Counted from the first letter of the stretch, positions 17,627-27,135 are shown. The stretch: DNA of 64,000 bases from Candidatus Ozemobacteraceae bacterium (GCA_035373905.1 DAOSOK010000012.1:1-64000), one strand, 5' to 3'. Numbers and translations: made by a program. The notes: generated by a model not told the origin, from the sequence alone.

Positions 17627-18613
17627 TTATTCGGGCCTGGAGAGCCAGCGTTCGAGCAGCGCCCGGGCTTTTGCGGGGTCGTCGATCTTCGCGATTCCAT
17701 AGAGAAGACTATCGCGCTGTTGCAGCAGGACACCTTTGTAGAGCTGGTCCTGGGCGAAAAGGGCGGAGTCTGCCCGGGAACCGCCTTCCACGGACGGCGT
17801 GGTGCCCGACTGGCGAAGGGAATCGACATACTGGTCGAGACAGGCCGCCGCCGAAGCGGGCGAGCCTGCCGTAACCACGAAAAGCTTCACCGGCGTGCCA
17901 TCGAGTGACGCTTCTGCGGTGAAACCGCGCGGGAAGAACCGGTAGCCCAGCAGACTTTCCGCGACGTACTTCTCGGTGCGCGAGGCGATGCCCGGGGCCT
18001 GGATGAGAGCGAGTTCCTGCGGCCAGGAGGACGGGGGGAGTTTCGCCGAAACCGCCTGCGCGCAGGCCAGGATGGCTTCGCGGGTCGGCGGCTCCCTGCC
18101 GGACGAGTTGATGCGCACGAAATACCGGTCCTGGAAGAACAGGAGCTGGGTCGGGGAAATCTCTCCCTCGACGCCGACCTGGACCGCTTCGCCGTCGGGG
18201 TTCCGGTAGTTGCCGTAGATGCCGAACGCGTCGAGCGGCGAACCCATGCGGTAGATGTCGACCGCCAGCCCGGCTTTCGAATCTTCTCCGGCCTTGTAAT
18301 AGCCGGCCGCGGCCGAATCGAGGCCATAGGGCAGATACAGCTCGGCTTCGCCGTTGATGTGCTCGTACAGCGTGTCGCGGGTGAACGTTTCGGGTGTCCC
18401 GTCGGCGACCCACCCGGGATGGAAGCCGGGGCCGGGCAGGAGGTCCGAGCACGAAACACCGCCCACCTGGTTCGAAGCGGCTTCTCGAGTTGTGGCGGGG
18501 ACCTGCGCTTCACACGGAGCCAGGGTGACAAGCGAGAGAAGCAGCAGGCCCAGCGCCGCCGTTCGGCCTGGCCTGGCGTTGGTTGTCGCGGGCAGATGCG
18601 CGCCGGTATGCAT
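17627..18613 (-). CDS. secreted DUF6599-like protein
   Basis: 328 residues with a signal peptide (TAALGLLLLSLVTLAPCEAQ). The core LYEHINGEAELYLPYGLD, VDIYRMGSPLDAFGIYGNYR and a FFQDRYFVRI strand are the hallmarks I associate with DUF6599, a family of unknown function in anaerobes. The gene begins 15 bases after the Tat-exported aldo/keto reductase, so both products are exported and co-expressed, suggesting a shared periplasmic redox or sensing task. That is inference; no catalytic residues can be named. Confidence 0.65.
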   Translation of the reverse strand: MHTGAHLPATTNARPGRTAALGLLLLSLVTLAPCEAQVPATTREAASNQVGGVSCSDLLPGPGFHPGWVADGTPETFTRDTLYEHINGEAELYLPYGLDSAAAGYYKAGEDSKAGLAVDIYRMGSPLDAFGIYGNYRNPDGEAVQVGVEGEISPTQLLFFQDRYFVRINSSGREPPTREAILACAQAVSAKLPPSSWPQELALIQAPGIASRTEKYVAESLLGYRFFPRGFTAEASLDGTPVKLFVVTAGSPASAAACLDQYVDSLRQSGTTPSVEGGSRADSALFAQDQLYKGVLLQQRDSLLYGIAKIDDPAKARALLERWLSRPE

Positions 18614-18628
18614 GGGGACGGCTCCCGG

Positions 18629-19780
18629 TCAGGCCAGGAGGGCGCGCGCGGCGCTCATCTTGGCGGCGATATCCAGGCCGTGCGCGCACCGCGCGACGCA
18701 GCCGGAGCAGTTCCCGCAGGCCCGGGCCGACGCGGCCGGTTCGAGGTCGCGATAGGTGGCGCGGGCGAGTTCCATGTTTCTATAGCCTTCGGCATACATG
18801 AGACTGCGGTTCACGACGCTGATCGAGACGTGGTTCGGGCAGGTGGCTTCGCAGCGCGCGCAGAGGCGGCAGTAGATGCCGTCGACGGCCCGGGAATACC
18901 GCTCGAGGCGGTTCAGGTCGGCCGCGGTGAGTTTCATCCCCATCACCGACAGGTCTTCTTTCAGCATCGCCATGTCCTTCATGCCGGGAATCGCGGTCGC
19001 GACGTTGGTGTCGGCCAGGACCCACTTGAGCGCCGCCTGGTGTGGGGTCGTTGTGTCGCCGGCCGGGACCTGGTAGCCGCCGATCTGGGTCTTCATCGCG
19101 ACGATGCCGACGCCGGCGGCGGCGGCCCGGGCGATCGCGGCCTTCAGCTCGGGAGGGCTCTTGAAATTGTAGCCGACGAGGACGGTGTCGAAGAACCTGT
19201 CGGGGTCGTCGACCACGGCATTGAGAATGTCGGCCTGGTCGGTGTGCGTCGTCACGCCGACGAAGCGGATCTTGCCTTCCTTGCGCAGGCCGGCGAGCGC
19301 CGCCCGCACGTTGCGGTCGAAGAGGCGGTCCCTGTTCCCGTTCGTGACGTTGTGAAGCTGGATGATGTCGATATGGTCGGTCTGCAGCTGGGCCAGACTG
19401 GTCTCGACGTCCTCGATGATCGCCTCGGGAGTGACCGACTTGCCCTTCGTCTTGGTGGCGACGATGACCTTGTCACGGCAGCCCTTGAGGGCTTTGCCGA
19501 CGATCTCCTCGTTCCGGCCGTTCATGTAGACGCGCGCGGTGTCGACGTAGTTGATGCCCATGTCGAACCCTGCCCGGATCACCTCAGGCTCCGGGGTGAG
19601 CATCGCCCCGAAGCTGACGAGGGCCACCTTGAGCCCCGTCCGGCCCAGCGTCCGATACACGGGAACCGGCGGGAACGACGCAGCCCCCGATGCCAGTTCC
19701 GCCGCCCGCGCGACGTCGATCCCCGCGGCCAGCGAGGCGGTTCCCAGAAGGGTCATCTTCAGAAAATCTCTTCGCTTCAC
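18629..19780 (-). CDS. Tat-exported aldo/keto reductase with ferredoxin-like Cys clusters
   Basis: 383 residues. The N-terminus KRRDFLKMTLLGTASLAAG is a twin-arginine signal. An aldo/keto reductase TIM barrel follows (LGRTGLKVALVSFGAM; the catalytic Asp/Tyr in YVDTARVYMNGRNEE; a Lys in VIVATKTKG). The C-terminus has two Cys clusters, CRLCARCEATCPNH and CGNCSGCVARCAHG, as in 4Fe-4S ferredoxin domains. It presumably oxidises or reduces a carbonyl compound using electrons passed through the clusters, after folding with cofactors in the cytoplasm. GTG start with AGGAG 5-6 bases upstream. First gene of a minus-strand run. Confidence 0.88.
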   Translation of the reverse strand: MKRRDFLKMTLLGTASLAAGIDVARAAELASGAASFPPVPVYRTLGRTGLKVALVSFGAMLTPEPEVIRAGFDMGINYVDTARVYMNGRNEEIVGKALKGCRDKVIVATKTKGKSVTPEAIIEDVETSLAQLQTDHIDIIQLHNVTNGNRDRLFDRNVRAALAGLRKEGKIRFVGVTTHTDQADILNAVVDDPDRFFDTVLVGYNFKSPPELKAAIARAAAAGVGIVAMKTQIGGYQVPAGDTTTPHQAALKWVLADTNVATAIPGMKDMAMLKEDLSVMGMKLTAADLNRLERYSRAVDGIYCRLCARCEATCPNHVSISVVNRSLMYAEGYRNMELARATYRDLEPAASARACGNCSGCVARCAHGLDIAAKMSAARALLA

Positions 19781-19969
19781 AAAAACTCCTCTCTATATTG
19801 TTTTGACTATACGTTACACGTTTCGGTGCCGAAGACGGAATGCGCATCATGCCGATAGGCATCCGGCGGTTTCGATACCTGTATATGATAGCACGGCCTC
19901 ATACCAAGTTTCAGCCATGCGAAGGATGTGGACTGGCTGGTGAAAAGCTGGTATCATCCACGTTCCGAT

Positions 19970-20554
19970 ATGGATATCTCGTCGTGGGTGGTCGTTCTCG
20001 GAATCTCGTTCGCTCTCGGGTGTGACGCGTTCGCCGTCGGCCTGGCCGTCGGAACGCGTCTGCCGGAGCGGAGGGCGCGGTTCCGGCTGTGGTTTCACTT
20101 CGGGCTGTTCCAGTTTCTCATGACGATGGGTGGGTGGCTGGCCGGCCGGGAGATCATTCCCCTGGTCAAAGACTGGGATCACTGGATCGCCTTCGGTCTT
20201 CTCGCGTTCATCGCGGCACGAATGCTTCGTGAGAGCTTCCAGGTGGAAGAAGAAGACGCGGACACCAAAGACGGTGCCGGAACCCAGGCCGCCCGCAAGG
20301 ACCTGACGCGCGGCTGGTCGCTCGTCGCCCTCTCGTTCGCGACCAGTTTCGACGCCCTCGGGGTGGGGTTCAGCCTCAGCATGACGGCCCAATCCCTCTT
20401 CTGGGAGTCTGTCTGCATCGGGTTCGTCGCCGCCGCCATGACCTGGACGGGGCTGAGGCTGGGGAGAGTCCTTTCGATCCGGTTCGGAAAACGCGTCGAA
20501 ACAGTCGGCGCTATTATATTGTTTATTATAGCTTTCAAGCTGCTGTCGATCTGA
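19970..20554 (+). CDS. mntP: manganese efflux pump MntP family
   Basis: About 194 residues with six membrane helices and the two MntP hallmark repeats: SFALGCDAFAVGLAVG and SFATSFDALGVGFSLS, whose Asp residues are essential in the family. A charged cytoplasmic loop (EEEDADTKDGAGTQAARK) lies between the halves. It exports Mn(II). The ATG at 19970 starts the first helix; there is no Shine-Dalgarno, and a TATCAT element ends 12 bases before it. I saw no convincing yybP-ykoY riboswitch upstream. Confidence 0.88.
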   Translation: MDISSWVVVLGISFALGCDAFAVGLAVGTRLPERRARFRLWFHFGLFQFLMTMGGWLAGREIIPLVKDWDHWIAFGLLAFIAARMLRESFQVEEEDADTKDGAGTQAARKDLTRGWSLVALSFATSFDALGVGFSLSMTAQSLFWESVCIGFVAAAMTWTGLRLGRVLSIRFGKRVETVGAIILFIIAFKLLSI

Positions 20555-20586
20555 CAGGGTGAAGACACCAGGAGGGGAATGAACCC

Positions 20587-21531
20587 ATGGCAAACAAGCT
20601 CATCATCATCGGCTCCGGGCCGGCCGGTCTCACGGCGGCGATCTACGCCGCGCGCGCGGGGCTTTCGCCCCTCGTCATCGAGGGTTTCATGGCCGGCGGC
20701 ATGCCGGGCGGCCAGCTGATGACGACCTCGGAAGTCGAGAATTTCCCGGGATTCCCGAGCGGCATCATGGGTCCGGAACTCATGTCGAAGATGCGCCAGC
20801 AGGCCGCGCACTTCAGCACCGCGTTCATCACCGAAGACGTGAGCGAGGTCGATTTCTCGAAGCGGCCGTTCACGGTCAAGACCTCGTCGAAGACGCTCGA
20901 GGCTCATACCGTCATCATCGCCACGGGAGCGAGCGCGCGAAAGCTCGACCTGCCGTCCGTGCAGACGTTCTGGGGAAAGGGCGTTTCCGCCTGCGCGACG
21001 TGCGACGGGGCGCTTCCGATGTTCCGCAACCAGGACATCGCCGTCGTCGGCGGCGGCGACACGGCGATCGAGGAGGCGACCTTCCTGACCCGCTTCGCGT
21101 CGAAAGTTCTGCTGATCCACCGGCGGAACGAGTTCCGCGCGAGCAAGGCCATGCAGGAGCGGGCGCGGAACCATCCCAAGATCGAGCTGGTTCTCGACTC
21201 GGTCATCGAGGAGGTCGTCGGAGATCGCGTCATGACCGGCCTGCGCGTGAAGAACGTGAAGACCGGCGCCGTGTCGCAACGGCCCTGCAAGGGGCTGTTC
21301 ATGGCGATCGGCCACACCCCCAACACGGCTTTTCTCGCCGGCCAGCTGAAAGCCGACGATGCGGGCTATCTCGCCGTGCGCCATCCATCGTGTGCCACGT
21401 CGGTCGAAGGCGTCTTCGCCTGCGGCGACGTCATCGATCCTCACTACCGGCAGGCGATCGTCGCCGCCGGTTCGGGGTGCGTCGCCGCCCTCGACGCCGA
21501 ACGCTACCTGGCTTCCGCCGGCCTTGGGTGA
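20587..21531 (+). CDS. trxB: thioredoxin-disulfide reductase
   Basis: 314 residues, the standard low-Mr length. FAD site GSGPAGLTAAIYAARAG, redox pair CATC at about residues 136-139, NADPH site VVGGGDTAIEEATFL with HRRNEFRAS, and the C-terminal FAD motif GVFACGDVIDPHYRQAI. It transfers electrons from NADPH to thioredoxin. AGGAGG lies about 10 bases before the ATG. It follows mntP by 32 bases. Its last 28 bases overlap the convergent EamA gene. Confidence 0.96.
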   Translation: MANKLIIIGSGPAGLTAAIYAARAGLSPLVIEGFMAGGMPGGQLMTTSEVENFPGFPSGIMGPELMSKMRQQAAHFSTAFITEDVSEVDFSKRPFTVKTSSKTLEAHTVIIATGASARKLDLPSVQTFWGKGVSACATCDGALPMFRNQDIAVVGGGDTAIEEATFLTRFASKVLLIHRRNEFRASKAMQERARNHPKIELVLDSVIEEVVGDRVMTGLRVKNVKTGAVSQRPCKGLFMAIGHTPNTAFLAGQLKADDAGYLAVRHPSCATSVEGVFACGDVIDPHYRQAIVAAGSGCVAALDAERYLASAGLG

Positions 21532-22427
21532 GAGCCGGAAGACCGGTCAGGCAGGAGGGCGAGGAGGAGGGCCAGGAAGATCAAGCCGATTCCTGCAAGC
21601 CCCGCTGCGCCGGTGCGTTCCCCGAAGATGATCATCGACAGGATGACGCCGGACACCGGCTGGAGATACAGGATGAAGCCGGCGGTGGTCGCCGGAATGA
21701 GTTTCAGGGCGCTGTTCCAGAGACCGTAGGTGATGACCGAGTTCGCGAGGGCGAGAAAGAGCAGCGTTGCCGCGGCCTTGCCGTCCCAGAGGCCGGGACC
21801 CTCGGAAAGGGTTTCGAGCAGGGCTACGGGGGCCAGCATCATTGCCCCGAGCGTGAATGTATCTCGGCAGACATATATCCACGAATATAGAGAAAGGATG
21901 CGTTTCCCGAGAAGCGTATAGACAGCCCAGGCGACCTGGGGGACGGTGACGAGGATGATCCCGGCGACGGCCGGCGCCCCGGTGACGCCGGAGCCGCGCA
22001 TGTCGCCGCACAGGAGGAACAGCCCGGCGATGGCGATGAGGGCCGCGCCGATGTGCCGCCCGCGGAGGGGTTCGAGACCCCACGAGGCGGCCAGCAGGAC
22101 GGTAAACAGGGGAGGGGTCCCCGAGATGACCGACGAGACGACACCCGGCGCCCATCGCAGGCCGAGGTTCATCGCCGTGACCAGGACGAACGTGCCCCAG
22201 AAGGCGAGATGCCACATTCGGCGCCGGTCTCCGGCGGCGATGCCCTGGAGCGGCAGGGACCGCGAGAACAGCATCAGGACCAGTCCGGCAAGCGCGAACC
22301 GGGCGAACCCGAACGTGATCGGCGGCACCTGCGCCAGGACATCCTTCGTCAGCGGGTAGGCTGCCCCCCAGATCGACGCCGCGAGCGCCACCTGCACGAT
22401 TCCGCGTATTCCCGATACCGTCGACAT
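21504..22427 (-). CDS. EamA/DMT-family transporter
   Basis: About 307 residues with ten hydrophobic helices in two EamA repeats. First: VALAASIWGAAYPLTKDVLA, with PPITFGFARFALAGLVLML. Second: VPQVAWAVYTLLGKRILSLY, with LIPATTAGFILYLQPVSGVI and an IIFGERTG motif. DMT transporters export metabolites or drugs; the substrate is unknown. An ATG at 22427 is preferred over a GTG at 22436 because the GTG lies inside the promoter -10 element. Overlaps trxB tail to tail. Confidence 0.85.
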   Translation of the reverse strand: MSTVSGIRGIVQVALAASIWGAAYPLTKDVLAQVPPITFGFARFALAGLVLMLFSRSLPLQGIAAGDRRRMWHLAFWGTFVLVTAMNLGLRWAPGVVSSVISGTPPLFTVLLAASWGLEPLRGRHIGAALIAIAGLFLLCGDMRGSGVTGAPAVAGIILVTVPQVAWAVYTLLGKRILSLYSWIYVCRDTFTLGAMMLAPVALLETLSEGPGLWDGKAAATLLFLALANSVITYGLWNSALKLIPATTAGFILYLQPVSGVILSMIIFGERTGAAGLAGIGLIFLALLLALLPDRSSGSHPRPAEAR

Positions 22428-22434
22428 GGCTGAC

Positions 22435-22463
22435 ACTCTACCCCGGACCGCTCATTCCGACAA
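22435..22463 (-). promoter_or_regulatory. candidate leaderless promoter of the EamA gene
   Basis: On the minus strand TTGTCG (22458-22463), 17 bases, TAGAGT (22435-22440), then exactly 7 bases to the ATG. Transcription would begin at or next to the start codon. Confidence 0.45.
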
Positions 22464-22492
22464 GTCTTCATCCCCGGCTTGAGCGGGGGCGG

Positions 22493-22521
22493 GGCAGGGG
22501 CGGGGAGAACCCGCCCCTGCC
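22493..22521. repeat. dispersed palindrome, copy 4
   Basis: A perfect 12-bp stem, GGCAGGGGCGGG / CCCGCCCCTGCC, with a GAGAA loop, 5 bases past the stop of the RND pump gene. Probably also ends the efflux transcript. Confidence 0.75.
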
Positions 22522-22526
22522 GGCGG

Positions 22527-25500
22527 TCACTCGGCCTGGATGTCGGTTTTCGCGGGACGGCCGAATTGCGATTCGGTCCAGGTGAAGAGGACGGGGAGGA
22601 CGAGGAGCGTCAGGGCGGTCGAGGTGACGAGGCCGCCCATGACGACGATCGCGAGAGGCTTCTGGATGTCGGCGCCGGAGCCGGTGGCGGCGAGCATCGG
22701 CAGGTGGCCGATGAACGACGTGAGGGCGGTCATCATCAGCGGCCGGAACCGCACCGCGCAGCCTTCCTTCACCGCCTCGAAGACCGCGATGCCCTCGTTG
22801 ATCCGCTGTCTGAAGAAGGCCAGCAGCAGCACCCCGTTCTGGACGGCGATTCCCAGTAGCACGATGAACGCGACCGCCGCCGAGACCGAGAAGGTGAGGC
22901 CCGAGGCCCGGAGGGCGAGCACGCCGCCGATGAGGGCGAACGGTAGGTTCAGAATGACGAGAACGGCGTCTCGGCCGTTTCCGAGCGCAAGCATCAGCAG
23001 GATGACGATCAGGGTCAGCGCGAACGGCACGACCCAGGCGAGGCGCGTCATGGCGCGCTGCTGGTTTTCGAACTGGCCCCCGAGTTCGATGAAGTAGCCC
23101 GTCGGAAGAGCGTTCATCAGCGGGGCGAGACGTTGGCGGAGATCGGCGACGAAGCCCCCCAGGTCGCGGCCGCGGACGTTGCCTTCGACGACCATGCGGC
23201 GCCGGCCGTTTTCGCGCGTGACCTCGATCGGAACCTCGACGGTTTTCAGTCGGGCGACCTGGGCGAGCGGCACGCGCGTGCCGTCCGGCGCTGGAATCGT
23301 CAGCCTGCCGATCGCCTCGGCGTCGTTGCGGGACTCGCGCGGATACCGCACGCGAACGCCGATGCGCTTCTCGCCTTCGACGAGCGTCGTGGCGAGGCGG
23401 CCGCCGACGGCGGTTTCGATCAGCTCGTTCACGTCCGAGACGTTCAGCCCCCAGCGGGCCGCCGCCGACCGGTCGACCTCGATGTCGAGCTGCGACATGC
23501 CCGCGAGCTGGGTTGCCTTCGCGTCGACGGCCCCCGGCACCTTCCCGAGAATCTCGGTGACCTGGCGCGACAGGGAGGCCAGCACCTCGAGATCGGGGCC
23601 GAACACCTTCACGGCCACGTCGCTCTTGATGCCGGAGATCAGTTCGTTCACCCGGAGGGCGATCGGCTGGGAAAACGAGTAACGAAGCCCGGGAACGGAT
23701 GCCAGCCTGGTTCTGACGTCGTCGATCACGGCGTCTCGCGAACGCGTTTTCTGGTATCCGCTTTTGAGCATGACGAAAATGTCGGTCTGCTCGGGGCCCA
23801 TCGGATCCTCGGAAATCTCCGCGCGCCCCGTTTTCGAGACCACGGTTTCGATCTCCGGAACATTCGCGAGCAGACGTTCTATTTCGCCGGCTACGGTAAC
23901 GGCCCCGTCGAGCGAGGCGTTCGGAAGCCGGACCGCGTTGATGGCGAGCGCGCCCTCGTCGAGCAGCGGCATGAACTCGGTGCCGATGTCGCGGCCGGCA
24001 CGCACCGTTCCGGCGAGAAGGGCGAGCGCCAGCATCGCCGTCGCGAACGGCCTGCGCATGATCGCGGCGACCGTGCCCTCGTAGGCCCGGTGGATCGCCC
24101 GGATGAACCCGAACTCACGCTCCTCGCCCGCGGGGAGCATCCAGACCGACCATGCGGGCACGAGCAGGAACGCGACGACGAGCGATGCCGCGAGGGCGAT
24201 CAGCATTGTGGCCGCGAGGGGGCCGAACATGCGCCCCTCCATGCCTTCGAGCGTCAGAAGCGGCACCAGGACGATGACGATGATGAAGATCGAAAAGATC
24301 GTCGGTCTCGCGACCTCTGATATAGCCGACGCTATAGCTTCGATCCTCGACTCGCCCGCATGCCTGTGCGCAAGGTGCCGCCGGGCGTTCTCTGCGACGA
24401 CGACCGTGGCGTCGACGACCATGCCGACCGAGAACGCCAGCCCGCCGAGGCTCATGAGATTCGCTGTCATGCCCCACCAGCGCATCACGAGGAAGCTCGC
24501 GAGGAACGTGAACGGCAGCGAGAGAACGACCAGGAGCGCGGTTCGCAGTTCCGCCAGAAAGAGGAACAGGACCAGGATGACGCACACGCCGCCTTCGAAC
24601 GTCGCGTCAACGACGGTCGCGATGCAGGCCTCGATGAGGGAGGTCCGGTCGTAGAACACATCGAGCTCGACCCCCTTCGGCAGGGCGCGCCTGATGCCGG
24701 GAATCGCGGCTTTCACCCGATCGACGACGTCGCGCGCGTTCGCGTCCTTGAGCATGATGACCATGCCCGCGACCGCCTCGCCCTTGCCGTCGCGCGTCAC
24801 CGCGCCCTGTCGCTCGGCGTGGCCGGGCTCGATCGAGGCCACGTCGCGAAGCCGCACGGCGACCCCGTCGCTCGCCTTCAGGACGATCTCGCCCAATTCT
24901 TCAGGGGATCGGACGAGGCCGATGGATCTGATATACGTTTGTTCCCAGCCCTTGACGATGAACTGGCCGCCGGCGTTCGCGTTGTTGCGCTCGATCGTGT
25001 CGAGGATGTCGCGCATCGACAGCCGGTATTTGATCAGCCGCTCGGGACGGACGAGGACGTGGTATTCCTTCATGAAGCCGCCGAAGCTGTTGACCTCGGT
25101 GACGCCGGGAATCGGCCGCAGGGCCGGCGCGACGAGCCAGTCCTGGAGGCTGCGGAGGTCCGTCGCCGACAACCCGCCGCCCGCGAGGGTATACTGGAAG
25201 ATCTCGCCGAGTCCCGTGCTGATCGGCGCAAGCTCGGGCTCGACACCGGGGGGCAGGTTCGCGCGGGCCTCTTCCAGCCGCTCGAGGACCATCTGGCGCG
25301 CGAAGTAAATGTCGGTGCCGTCCTCGAAGATCACGACGACCTGGGAAAGGCCGTTCTTCGACAGCGACCGCACCTGCACGACGTGCGGGACTCCGCCCAT
25401 CTTCTGCTCGATGGGGTAGGTGAGGCGCTGTTCGACGTCGGCCGCGGTCAGGCCGTCCGCCTGCGTCAGGACCATCACCTGGACGTTCGTGACGTCGGGA

Positions 25501-25613
25501 AACGCGTCGATCGGAAGCTTCTGCCACGCGGCGAGGCCCGCGAGAACGAGGCCCGCCGAGATCAGCAGGACGAAAAAACGGTGCGTGAGGATGTTGCGAA
25601 GAAGGGAGTGCAT
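22527..25613 (-). CDS. heavy-metal RND efflux pump (CusA/CzcA family)
   Basis: 1028 residues, the usual size. The N-terminal helix is followed by DAFPDVTNVQVMVLT and by LSKNGLSQVVVIFEDGTD, typical of heavy-metal RND pumps. The proton-relay helix reads SVGMVVDATVVVAENARRHL near residue 402, with the Asp and Glu in place. The second half repeats the pattern (VSAAVAFIVLLGIAVQNGVL). It drives metal export across both membranes with the adaptor and TolC encoded upstream. The relay motif matches neither the monovalent Cu/Ag nor the classic Co/Zn/Cd consensus exactly, so the metal is left open. It starts 14 bases after the adaptor stop. Confidence 0.93.
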   Translation of the reverse strand: MHSLLRNILTHRFFVLLISAGLVLAGLAAWQKLPIDAFPDVTNVQVMVLTQADGLTAADVEQRLTYPIEQKMGGVPHVVQVRSLSKNGLSQVVVIFEDGTDIYFARQMVLERLEEARANLPPGVEPELAPISTGLGEIFQYTLAGGGLSATDLRSLQDWLVAPALRPIPGVTEVNSFGGFMKEYHVLVRPERLIKYRLSMRDILDTIERNNANAGGQFIVKGWEQTYIRSIGLVRSPEELGEIVLKASDGVAVRLRDVASIEPGHAERQGAVTRDGKGEAVAGMVIMLKDANARDVVDRVKAAIPGIRRALPKGVELDVFYDRTSLIEACIATVVDATFEGGVCVILVLFLFLAELRTALLVVLSLPFTFLASFLVMRWWGMTANLMSLGGLAFSVGMVVDATVVVAENARRHLAHRHAGESRIEAIASAISEVARPTIFSIFIIVIVLVPLLTLEGMEGRMFGPLAATMLIALAASLVVAFLLVPAWSVWMLPAGEEREFGFIRAIHRAYEGTVAAIMRRPFATAMLALALLAGTVRAGRDIGTEFMPLLDEGALAINAVRLPNASLDGAVTVAGEIERLLANVPEIETVVSKTGRAEISEDPMGPEQTDIFVMLKSGYQKTRSRDAVIDDVRTRLASVPGLRYSFSQPIALRVNELISGIKSDVAVKVFGPDLEVLASLSRQVTEILGKVPGAVDAKATQLAGMSQLDIEVDRSAAARWGLNVSDVNELIETAVGGRLATTLVEGEKRIGVRVRYPRESRNDAEAIGRLTIPAPDGTRVPLAQVARLKTVEVPIEVTRENGRRRMVVEGNVRGRDLGGFVADLRQRLAPLMNALPTGYFIELGGQFENQQRAMTRLAWVVPFALTLIVILLMLALGNGRDAVLVILNLPFALIGGVLALRASGLTFSVSAAVAFIVLLGIAVQNGVLLLAFFRQRINEGIAVFEAVKEGCAVRFRPLMMTALTSFIGHLPMLAATGSGADIQKPLAIVVMGGLVTSTALTLLVLPVLFTWTESQFGRPAKTDIQAE

Positions 25614-25627
25614 GTCGGCTCTCTCGG

Positions 25628-26995
25628 TCAGTCGGCGCAGCCGGCGCCCATCTTCTCGCGCAGGACGTCGGATTTCAGAAGGAAAGCCCCCGAAACGGCG
25701 ACCTCATCCCCAGCCTGCAGGCCGGTTTCGATCACGATCCGCTCGCCGATGCGGCGGCCCGGGAGAACGTCGCGCTTCACGAAAAGGTCGGCGCCCTGTC
25801 GGACGAACACGAACGACTCGCCCTCGTTCTCGACCACGGCGGAGACCGGAAGGGTCGGCTTCGTTTCCGGCTTTCCGAGAAACAGGCGGGCTTTGACGAA
25901 GACGCCCGGTCGCAGGAGTTCGCGATGGTTCTCGACCTTGAGGCGGATGGGGAGCGTTCTCGTGTCGCGGCAGATCTGCGTGTCGAGGCTGACGAGTTCG
26001 GCGGGGAAGCTCGTTCCGGAGGCCGTGTCCGCGGTCACTTCGGCGAAAACCGGCCCGCCGTGAAGCGCTTCGGCGACATCCGCGATGTCGCGCTCGTGAA
26101 TCTCGATGACCGCCCAGAGGTGCTTCAGATCGGCGACCGTCAGGAGCTTGCGGTCGGGGGCGATCATGTCGCCGACCAGGCCGTCTCGCTGTGAAATCCG
26201 GCCGGTGATGGGGCTGCGCAGAATCATTTCCCCCCGGCATGCCGCGGAATCCGGCTTTTTCGCCAGTCTTCCGATCTCGTCGGGGGAAAGGCCGAACAGG
26301 CGCAGACGCCGTGCGGCATTTTCCTGCTCGATCTGCGCGAGGTCCCGAGCTGCCCGGGCCTCCTGGACTTCCTGCGCCGAACCGATCTCCTTCGCATGCA
26401 AGGCTTCGGCCCGCTCGAGCTTCTGGGCGGCAAGCTTGCCCTCGGCCAGACGCTTCAGATACTCGAGCGCCGCCTGCGCCAGATCCTGGCTTTCGAACAC
26501 GGCCAGCGGCTGGCCCTGCCTGACCGGGTCGCCGATTCGCACGCTGATCGAGGCCAGACGGCCCGCCGCCCGCGGCGAGACGATGCGCACCGTATCCTCG
26601 TCGAACGCCATTTCGCCGGTCGCCTCGAGGGTCGCCGCGATCGGCGTCTGCTCGAGTTTCTCTGTCCGTATCAGGGTGCTCTGCGTCGCGGAGACCCGGA
26701 CGGCGCCGACCTCGTACCGGCACTCGTCGCACTCGATGATCGGAACCTTGTGCTCGCACGGCTCGGCAAACGCATCCGGGCCCGTCGAGCCGCCGTGCGC
26801 ATGGCCTTCATGGTCGCGACCGTGATCCTCGTGCGCATCCTCACCGGCGGCGCCGGGAGCGGTCCGTTCGTGCGCCTCGTGCCCGTGTTTGTGCTCGTCC
26901 TCTTCCGCCCACGCGGAAAAAGAGGACGGAAGGGCGAACATGAAAAAGAAGATAATAATATATGCAATATTATAATAGTAGGCTCTGTTGAACAT
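25628..26995 (-). CDS. RND periplasmic adaptor with His-rich N-terminus (CusB/CzcB-like)
   Basis: About 455 residues. After a hydrophobic signal segment (IIIFFFMFALPSSFSAWAEE) comes a His/Glu/Asp-rich stretch of about 45 residues (HKHGHEAHERT, HEDHGRDHEGHAHGG) that would bind metal, then a Cys motif CEHKVPIIECDECRYEVG. The adaptor core follows: barrel-sandwich half (VRIVSPRAAGRLASISVRIG), coiled-coil hairpin (YLKRLAEGKLAAQKLERAEA), second half (MILRSPITGRISQRDGLVGD) and beta-barrel. The ATG at 26995 is used because GGAGA precedes it by about 7 bases and the signal segment begins there. Confidence 0.9.
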   Translation of the reverse strand: MFNRAYYYNIAYIIIFFFMFALPSSFSAWAEEDEHKHGHEAHERTAPGAAGEDAHEDHGRDHEGHAHGGSTGPDAFAEPCEHKVPIIECDECRYEVGAVRVSATQSTLIRTEKLEQTPIAATLEATGEMAFDEDTVRIVSPRAAGRLASISVRIGDPVRQGQPLAVFESQDLAQAALEYLKRLAEGKLAAQKLERAEALHAKEIGSAQEVQEARAARDLAQIEQENAARRLRLFGLSPDEIGRLAKKPDSAACRGEMILRSPITGRISQRDGLVGDMIAPDRKLLTVADLKHLWAVIEIHERDIADVAEALHGGPVFAEVTADTASGTSFPAELVSLDTQICRDTRTLPIRLKVENHRELLRPGVFVKARLFLGKPETKPTLPVSAVVENEGESFVFVRQGADLFVKRDVLPGRRIGERIVIETGLQAGDEVAVSGAFLLKSDVLREKMGAGCAD

Positions 26996-27106
26996 CGTCG
27001 TTTCTCCGATCATCCGCGCGGATCCATCTTTCGCGCGAATCGACATGCAGAAGGGCTTCAGCGGCACTCCCGCAGGGAATATGTGATCAGCCTTCTTCGT
27101 TGCACA

Positions 27107-27135
27107 CTTCGAGCTTCACGCTTCAAACTTCACAT
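27107..27135. repeat. heptad tandem repeat (TTCNNNC)4
   Basis: TTC occurs every 7 bases at 27108, 27115, 27122 and 27129. The array lies directly after the TolC stop codon (minus strand), between tolC and the adaptor gene, and matches the array at 6522-6557. Confidence 0.7.

Noticed and set aside
19800..19969. A yybP-ykoY manganese riboswitch upstream of mntP
   Set aside because: The context invites it, but I could not find the conserved loops, and a -10-like element lies almost at the start codon.
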